64,000 nucleotides of DNA from Pseudomonas arsenicoxydans (GTDB lineage: Bacteria > Pseudomonadota > Gammaproteobacteria > Pseudomonadales > Pseudomonadaceae): NCBI RefSeq assembly GCF_900103875.1, contig NZ_LT629705.1:1068501-1132500 (forward strand), written 5' to 3'. Below the pieces are notes generated by a model, which had not been told where the DNA came from, ran no database searches, and worked only from the letters and a program-made list of their open reading frames with translations. The position numbers were made by a program, and so were the translations under genes. Shown here in pieces: positions 60,220 to 64,000 of this stretch (its first letter is position 1; the number at the start of each line of letters is the position of its first letter).

Positions 60220-60258
60220 TAAATTCGACTACGCCTTTTTCATGAACGAGTCTTCAGC

Positions 60259-61455
60259 ATGCACAGACGTCACTTGCTCAACTGGATTCTGGCCAGTGCG
60301 GCCTTCGCCTTACCGTTTGGCGTTTCGGCCACGCAGATTCGCAATGCGCGACTCTGGCGCTCGGATGACAAGCTGCGATTGGTGTTTGATCTGAGTGGGC
60401 CGGTGCACTACAAAACGTTTTCCCTGAGTGCGCCTGAGCGGCTGATCATCGACTTGAGCGGGGCCAGTCTCAGCGGCGACTTCAGTCAGTTGGCAGTCGA
60501 CAACACGGTGATTCGCTCGATCCGCTCCGGGCATTTTGGCCAAGGAGATACGCGGATCGTGCTCGACCTTGGCGGTCCGGTGCAGCTCGACAGTTTTCTT
60601 CTGCCGCCACAGGATGGGCAGGGTCACCGGTTGGTGCTCGATCTGAAGACGGTTGCGCCATTACAAATCGCCTCGGCGCCACGGCAGAGCCTCGACAAGG
60701 CTCACCCAAAACGCGACATCATCGTGGTGGTCGATCCTGGCCACGGTGGCAAAGACCCTGGCGCGGTCGGCGCAAAAGGCGAGCGCGAGAAAGACGTGGT
60801 GCTGTCCATCGCACAGCTCTTGGCCAAAAGGCTTAAGCGCGAGAAGGGTTTCGACGTGAAGTTGGTGCGCAACGACGACTTCTTCGTTCCGTTGCGCAAA
60901 CGTGTAGAGATTGCCCGTCGGCACAACGCCGATATGTTTATCTCGGTACACGCGGACGCGGCGCCGCGTCTAACTGCTTCAGGCGCTTCGGTGTATTGCT
61001 TGTCTGAAGGCGGTGCCACCTCGGCCACTGCACGTTTCATGGCGCAGCGAGAGAACGGCGCAGACCTGCTGGGCGCCACCCGTTTGCTCAATCTCAAGGA
61101 CAAGGACCCGATGCTTGCCGGGGTGATTCTCGACATGTCGATGAACGCCACCATCGCTGCGAGTTTGCAACTGGGCAGCACCGTCCTTGGCAGTTTGGCG
61201 GGCATCACCACGCTGCATCAGAAACGCGTGGAACAGGCGGGATTCGCCGTATTGAAGTCGCCGGATGTGCCGTCGATCCTGGTGGAAACCGGCTTCATTT
61301 CAAACGCTCGCGACAGCCAGCGACTGGTTACCGCGCGTCATCAGCAGGCGGTAGCGGACGGCCTGTTCGAAGGCTTGCAGCGCTACTTCCAGAAGAATCC
61401 ACCGACCGACAGCTATATCGCCTGGCAACAATCGCAGAAAAAACTACAGGCCTAA
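60259..61455 (+). CDS. amiA: N-acetylmuramoyl-L-alanine amidase with AMIN domain
   Basis: 398 residues. N-terminal MHRRHLLNWILASAAFALPFGVSA looks like a Tat-type signal. An AMIN domain (about 25-135) is followed by an Amidase_3 domain with the zinc site residues in VVDPGHGGKDPGAVG, NDDFFVPLRKRVEIAR, FISVHADA and VLVETGFISN-like ILVETGFISN. It cleaves stem peptides from peptidoglycan at septation. It shares the Zur-like box with folE2, matching the PA5538-PA5539 pair of P. aeruginosa. Confidence 0.93.
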   Translation: MHRRHLLNWILASAAFALPFGVSATQIRNARLWRSDDKLRLVFDLSGPVHYKTFSLSAPERLIIDLSGASLSGDFSQLAVDNTVIRSIRSGHFGQGDTRIVLDLGGPVQLDSFLLPPQDGQGHRLVLDLKTVAPLQIASAPRQSLDKAHPKRDIIVVVDPGHGGKDPGAVGAKGEREKDVVLSIAQLLAKRLKREKGFDVKLVRNDDFFVPLRKRVEIARRHNADMFISVHADAAPRLTASGASVYCLSEGGATSATARFMAQRENGADLLGATRLLNLKDKDPMLAGVILDMSMNATIAASLQLGSTVLGSLAGITTLHQKRVEQAGFAVLKSPDVPSILVETGFISNARDSQRLVTARHQQAVADGLFEGLQRYFQKNPPTDSYIAWQQSQKKLQA

Positions 61456-61829
61456 CAACCGGCAATCCGGCTACAGGTGAATTTGGCGCTGCTGCCGCCG
61501 GAACTGGAGAAGCGATTGATCGTGGTCCAGCCAACCCGGCGGTTGTAGCCGACCCAGGCTTCGCCGTCGGAAGCGATACCGGTGAAAAATGTCAGTTGCC
61601 CGTAGCGGCTGTTGGTCTGCGCCCAATAACGTTTACCGGTTTTTTCGAAGCCTCGCAGGTAGATCGTGCTGCCAACCGTGTTGACGCTATAGGCGTTGCC
61701 ATCGGCATCTGCACAGACGAGCAAGTTGGCGCTTCGGGTGCATTTGGCCAGGCTCGGGATTTGCGCCCAGGCATTCATAGTCAGCAGCGACGCAGCGCTC
61801 AGCAGCGCCAGTTTCAGGGCGATACGCAT
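61452..61829 (-). CDS. Small secreted cysteine-containing protein, unknown function
   Basis: 125 residues from the ATG at 61829 with GAGGG upstream. Signal peptide ends near AWAQ (residue 22). The mature part has four cysteines (KCTRS, LVCAD, FTCSR, AGC at the C-terminus), aromatic-rich beta-type sequence (GKRYWAQTNSRYGQLTFFTG) and no recognised domain. It is divergent from the COG0523 gene across a Zur-like box, so zinc limitation may induce it. It overlaps the amiA stop by 4 bases, tail to tail. Confidence 0.78.
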   Translation of the reverse strand: MRIALKLALLSAASLLTMNAWAQIPSLAKCTRSANLLVCADADGNAYSVNTVGSTIYLRGFEKTGKRYWAQTNSRYGQLTFFTGIASDGEAWVGYNRRVGWTTINRFSSSGGSSAKFTCSRIAGC

Positions 61830-61907
61830 AGGATTTCCCTCGGGCCAAACGGGCTTCAGCATCGGTCCCTTTATCGTCATGAGCAAGAGGGGAGTGGCTA
61901 AATTGTG

Positions 61908-61924
61908 TTGTTATACTATAACAT
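61908..61924. promoter_or_regulatory. Zur-like box upstream of the COG0523 gene
   Basis: TTGTTATACTATAACAT matches ATGTTATANTATAACAT at 16 of 17 positions, with perfect GTTATA/TATAAC arms. It lies 49 bases before the COG0523 ATG and 78 bases before the divergent secreted-protein ATG. Confidence 0.8.
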
Positions 61925-61973
61925 CAAATTAAGCCCGCCACCGCGACCGGGCATCCCTCGTGAGGAATCCCTG

Positions 61974-63182
61974 ATGCCCAATCGTCTCCCCGTCACCGTC
62001 CTGTCGGGCTTTCTCGGTGCTGGTAAAAGCACGCTGCTCAATTACGTACTGCGTAACCGCGAACACTTGCGCGTTGCCGTGATCGTCAACGATATGAGCG
62101 AGATCAATATCGATGGCAGCGAAGTCCAGCGCGATGTCAGCCTGAACCGCGCCGAGGAAAAACTCGTCGAGATGAGCAACGGCTGTATTTGCTGCACCTT
62201 GCGCGAGGACTTGCTCGAAGAAGTCAGCAAACTCGCCCGGGACGGCCGCTTTGATTACCTGTTGATCGAATCTACCGGCATTTCCGAACCGCTGCCCGTG
62301 GCGGAAACCTTCACATTTCGGGACGAGGAGGGGCAAAGCCTCGCTGACATCGCGCGCCTGGACACTATGGTCACCGTGGTAGACGGCATGAACTTCCTAC
62401 TCGACTATCAGGCCGCTGAAAGCCTCGCTTCCCGTGGTGAAACGTTGGGCGAAGAAGATGACCGGTCGATCACAGACTTGCTGATCGAGCAGATTGAATT
62501 CGCCGATGTGATCCTCATCAGCAAGATCGATTTGATCAGCAGCAGCGAGCGTCTGGAGTTGATCGCAATCCTTGAGCGTCTCAATGCCCAGGCCGAAATC
62601 ATTCCGATGGTCATGGGCGAGATTCCTCTCGAAAAAATCCTCAACACCGGCCGCTTCGATTTTGACAAGGCCGCTCTCGCACCCGGCTGGTTGCAAGAGT
62701 TGCGGGGCGAACATGTGCCGGAAACCGAGGAATATGGTATCGCCTCGACGGCCTATCGCGCGCGTCGACCGTTTCATCCGCAGCGTTTTTTCAGCTTCAT
62801 CGACCGTCCGTGGGTGAATGGCAAATTGCTGCGTTCCAAAGGTTTCTTCTGGCTGGCCAGCAAGCACATGGACGCTGGTAGTTGGTCCCAGGCCGGCGGT
62901 TTGATGCGCCATGGTTTCGCCGGGCGCTGGTGGCGTTTCGTGCCGAAAAACCAGTGGCCGCAGGACGAAGAAAGCACCGCCGCGATCATGCAAAACTGGA
63001 CCGCCGCCACCGGCGACTGCCGTCAGGAATTGGTTTTCATCGGCCAGAACATCGACTTCGCGCAACTGACCGTCGAGCTCGATAACTGCCTGCTGACTGA
63101 CGATGAAATGGCCTTGGGCGTCGAAGGCTGGCGTTTACTGGCCGATCCGTTCGGCCCGTGGCACGAAGAGGCGGCGGCCTGA
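61974..63182 (+). CDS. zigA: COG0523 G3E-family GTPase, zinc metallochaperone
   Basis: 402 residues from the ATG at 61974 with GAGGA 8 bases upstream. Walker [10 protein letters not shown] (12-20), the metal motif CICC (Cys71, Cys73, Cys74), SKID as guanine-specificity motif and a C-terminal CobW_C domain are present. Members under Zur hand zinc to client enzymes during starvation. It is coupled to DUF1826 (TGATG). Confidence 0.94.
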   Translation: MPNRLPVTVLSGFLGAGKSTLLNYVLRNREHLRVAVIVNDMSEINIDGSEVQRDVSLNRAEEKLVEMSNGCICCTLREDLLEEVSKLARDGRFDYLLIESTGISEPLPVAETFTFRDEEGQSLADIARLDTMVTVVDGMNFLLDYQAAESLASRGETLGEEDDRSITDLLIEQIEFADVILISKIDLISSSERLELIAILERLNAQAEIIPMVMGEIPLEKILNTGRFDFDKAALAPGWLQELRGEHVPETEEYGIASTAYRARRPFHPQRFFSFIDRPWVNGKLLRSKGFFWLASKHMDAGSWSQAGGLMRHGFAGRWWRFVPKNQWPQDEESTAAIMQNWTAATGDCRQELVFIGQNIDFAQLTVELDNCLLTDDEMALGVEGWRLLADPFGPWHEEAAA

Positions 63183-63832
63183 TGTTGGCGCCCAGTCCGA
63201 AGCGGCAAACGATCGTTCAACAGGTTCAGGGTGAGACGCCGCAAACACTGACCCGAATTCTTGAGGACGGCGTCAATCTCGCCGTCTGGAAACGCCAGCT
63301 CCCCGTGCACATTGGCGATTTTGTGCGCTTGCTGCTGTCCTTGAACGAGCCGCTGGCCGAGTCGCTGGTGCTGGACATGCCCGACGATGACACCGAGCCC
63401 AATCTGCATGGCCTGGCCTCAGGTTTCAGCGACCTGGAGGGGTATGAGGGTTTCGTCGCCGACGTGTCCTGGCTGGTCAGCGCGTTCTCTTGCCTGTTGG
63501 GCGCCAAGCGCATTGGCTTGCGTGTGCGGGTTCTGGATAAGGCCATGTGCCCGCGTTTCCACGTCGATCATGTGCCGGTGCGGTTGATCAGCACCTACGC
63601 TGGCGTTGGCAGTCAGTGGCTGAAAGAAGGGGTGATGGATCGACGATTTTTAGGCACGCCAGACGCTGAGCCCCTTCAAGATTCGCTGATCGAACACATC
63701 GGCAGCGGTGAAGTCGCGCTGCTCAAAGGGGAGAAGTGGCATGGCAACGAAGGGTTTGGTTTGATCCACCGCTCGCCGCAACTGCCACCAGGAGCACGGC
63801 GGTTGATGCTGACCCTGGACTGGTTGGCCTAA
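63182..63832 (+). CDS. DUF1826 protein
   Basis: 216 residues, soluble, without signal peptide. It has CPRFHVDHVPVRLISTYAG and GNEGFGLIHRSPQLPPG, segments with conserved His/Cys/Asp that look like metal ligands. DUF1826 genes are habitual neighbours of Zur-controlled COG0523 genes. The ATG overlaps the COG0523 stop by one base. Function unknown. Confidence 0.85.
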   Translation: MLAPSPKRQTIVQQVQGETPQTLTRILEDGVNLAVWKRQLPVHIGDFVRLLLSLNEPLAESLVLDMPDDDTEPNLHGLASGFSDLEGYEGFVADVSWLVSAFSCLLGAKRIGLRVRVLDKAMCPRFHVDHVPVRLISTYAGVGSQWLKEGVMDRRFLGTPDAEPLQDSLIEHIGSGEVALLKGEKWHGNEGFGLIHRSPQLPPGARRLMLTLDWLA

Positions 63833-63836
63833 CGCC

Positions 63837-64000
63837 TCAGGGCTTGAGCCAAGTGCCCTGGCTCTGGGCTTCGCAAAACGGCTTCAAATACGCTGTGTCG
63901 GTGGCCACGCCGTAATAGTGAATATCCTGCCGGTAAGGCATATTGGCGACTTGAGCGTTGCTGCACACGCCAAAAGCGCCGGTGGGGCATTGGTCAACGT
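63837..64000 (-). CDS. C-terminal part of an unknown cysteine-containing protein
   Basis: On the minus strand an open frame enters from the right edge and ends with TGA at 63837-63839. The visible 54 residues include VDQCPTGAFGVCSNAQVANM, then QDIHYYGVATDTAYLKPFC and end QGTWLKP. Three cysteines suggest a disulfide-bonded envelope protein. It is convergent with the DUF1826 gene. No family recognised from this fragment. Confidence 0.6.
   Translation of the reverse strand, partial: VDQCPTGAFGVCSNAQVANMPYRQDIHYYGVATDTAYLKPFCEAQSQGTWLKP

Overview
The window is part of a chromosome from a Pseudomonas of the fluorescens/protegens type. The evidence is the gene order mnmE-mnmG-rsmG-parA-parB-atpIBEFHAGDC-glmU-glmR-glmS, the high GC content, the Pseudomonas-style GTGGGAGCG/CGAGCAGG REP hairpins, and a complete D-rhamnan (common polysaccharide antigen) locus in the order known from P. 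aeruginosa. Species assignment is inference. The left edge cuts mnmE; the right edge cuts a small cysteine-containing protein gene.

Region 1 (1-17.8 kb) is the origin-proximal core: tRNA U34 modification (mnmE, mnmG), 16S rRNA methylation (rsmG), chromosome partition (parAB), the nine-gene ATP synthase operon, and amino-sugar synthesis (glmU, a DeoR-type regulator, glmS with an unoccupied attTn7). The first 28.5 kb holds 15 exact copies of the DnaA-box 9-mer TTATCCACA, on either strand. The mnmE-mnmG gap combines one exact box, several near-matches and an AT-rich block. Nearly every wide ATP-synthase gene junction carries a hairpin.

Region 2 (17.8-22.4 kb) is accessory: a LysR regulator, a GST, a PNPOx/ferredoxin-reductase/ferredoxin fusion, and a DUF6124-type gene behind a long leader with an overlapping leader ORF.

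Region 3 (22.4-40.9 kb) is surface polysaccharide. On the minus strand lies rmd-gmd-wbpW-wzm-wzt-wbpX-wbpY-wbpZ (GDP-D-rhamnose synthesis, polymerisation, ABC export). Divergent on the plus strand are two paralogous glycosyltransferases and a methyltransferase-acyltransferase-methyltransferase set (PA5455-PA5459 equivalents). A DUF3142 lipoprotein and a large TPR-like envelope protein follow.

Region 4 (40.9-43.7 kb) has a LysE exporter divergent from an Lrp/AsnC regulator, a 29-bp inverted-repeat element, and a dihydrolipoamide dehydrogenase.

Region 5 (43.8-64 kb) is dominated by metal homeostasis. A four-gene translationally coupled operon encodes three SPFH (HflK/HflC-like) membrane proteins, one with a 16-histidine N-terminal tail, and a P1B-type CPC ATPase without its own metal-binding domain. 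A bufferin-type RiPP operon (bufABC) follows, then cfa and cls. Next is an overlapping minus-strand operon, folE2-znuC-znuB-znuA, whose distal part is decaying: a gamma-carbonic-anhydrase remnant, a dihydroorotase remnant, and a ThrRS-like ORF lacking the catalytic core. Facing it is amiA, then a small secreted protein gene divergent from a COG0523 GTPase/DUF1826 pair. Palindromes resembling Zur boxes lie at 60203, 61908 and, more weakly, 43838, so zinc limitation probably controls most of this region. Two perfect 14-bp parS cores sit inside genes of this zinc region (46895 and 59758).
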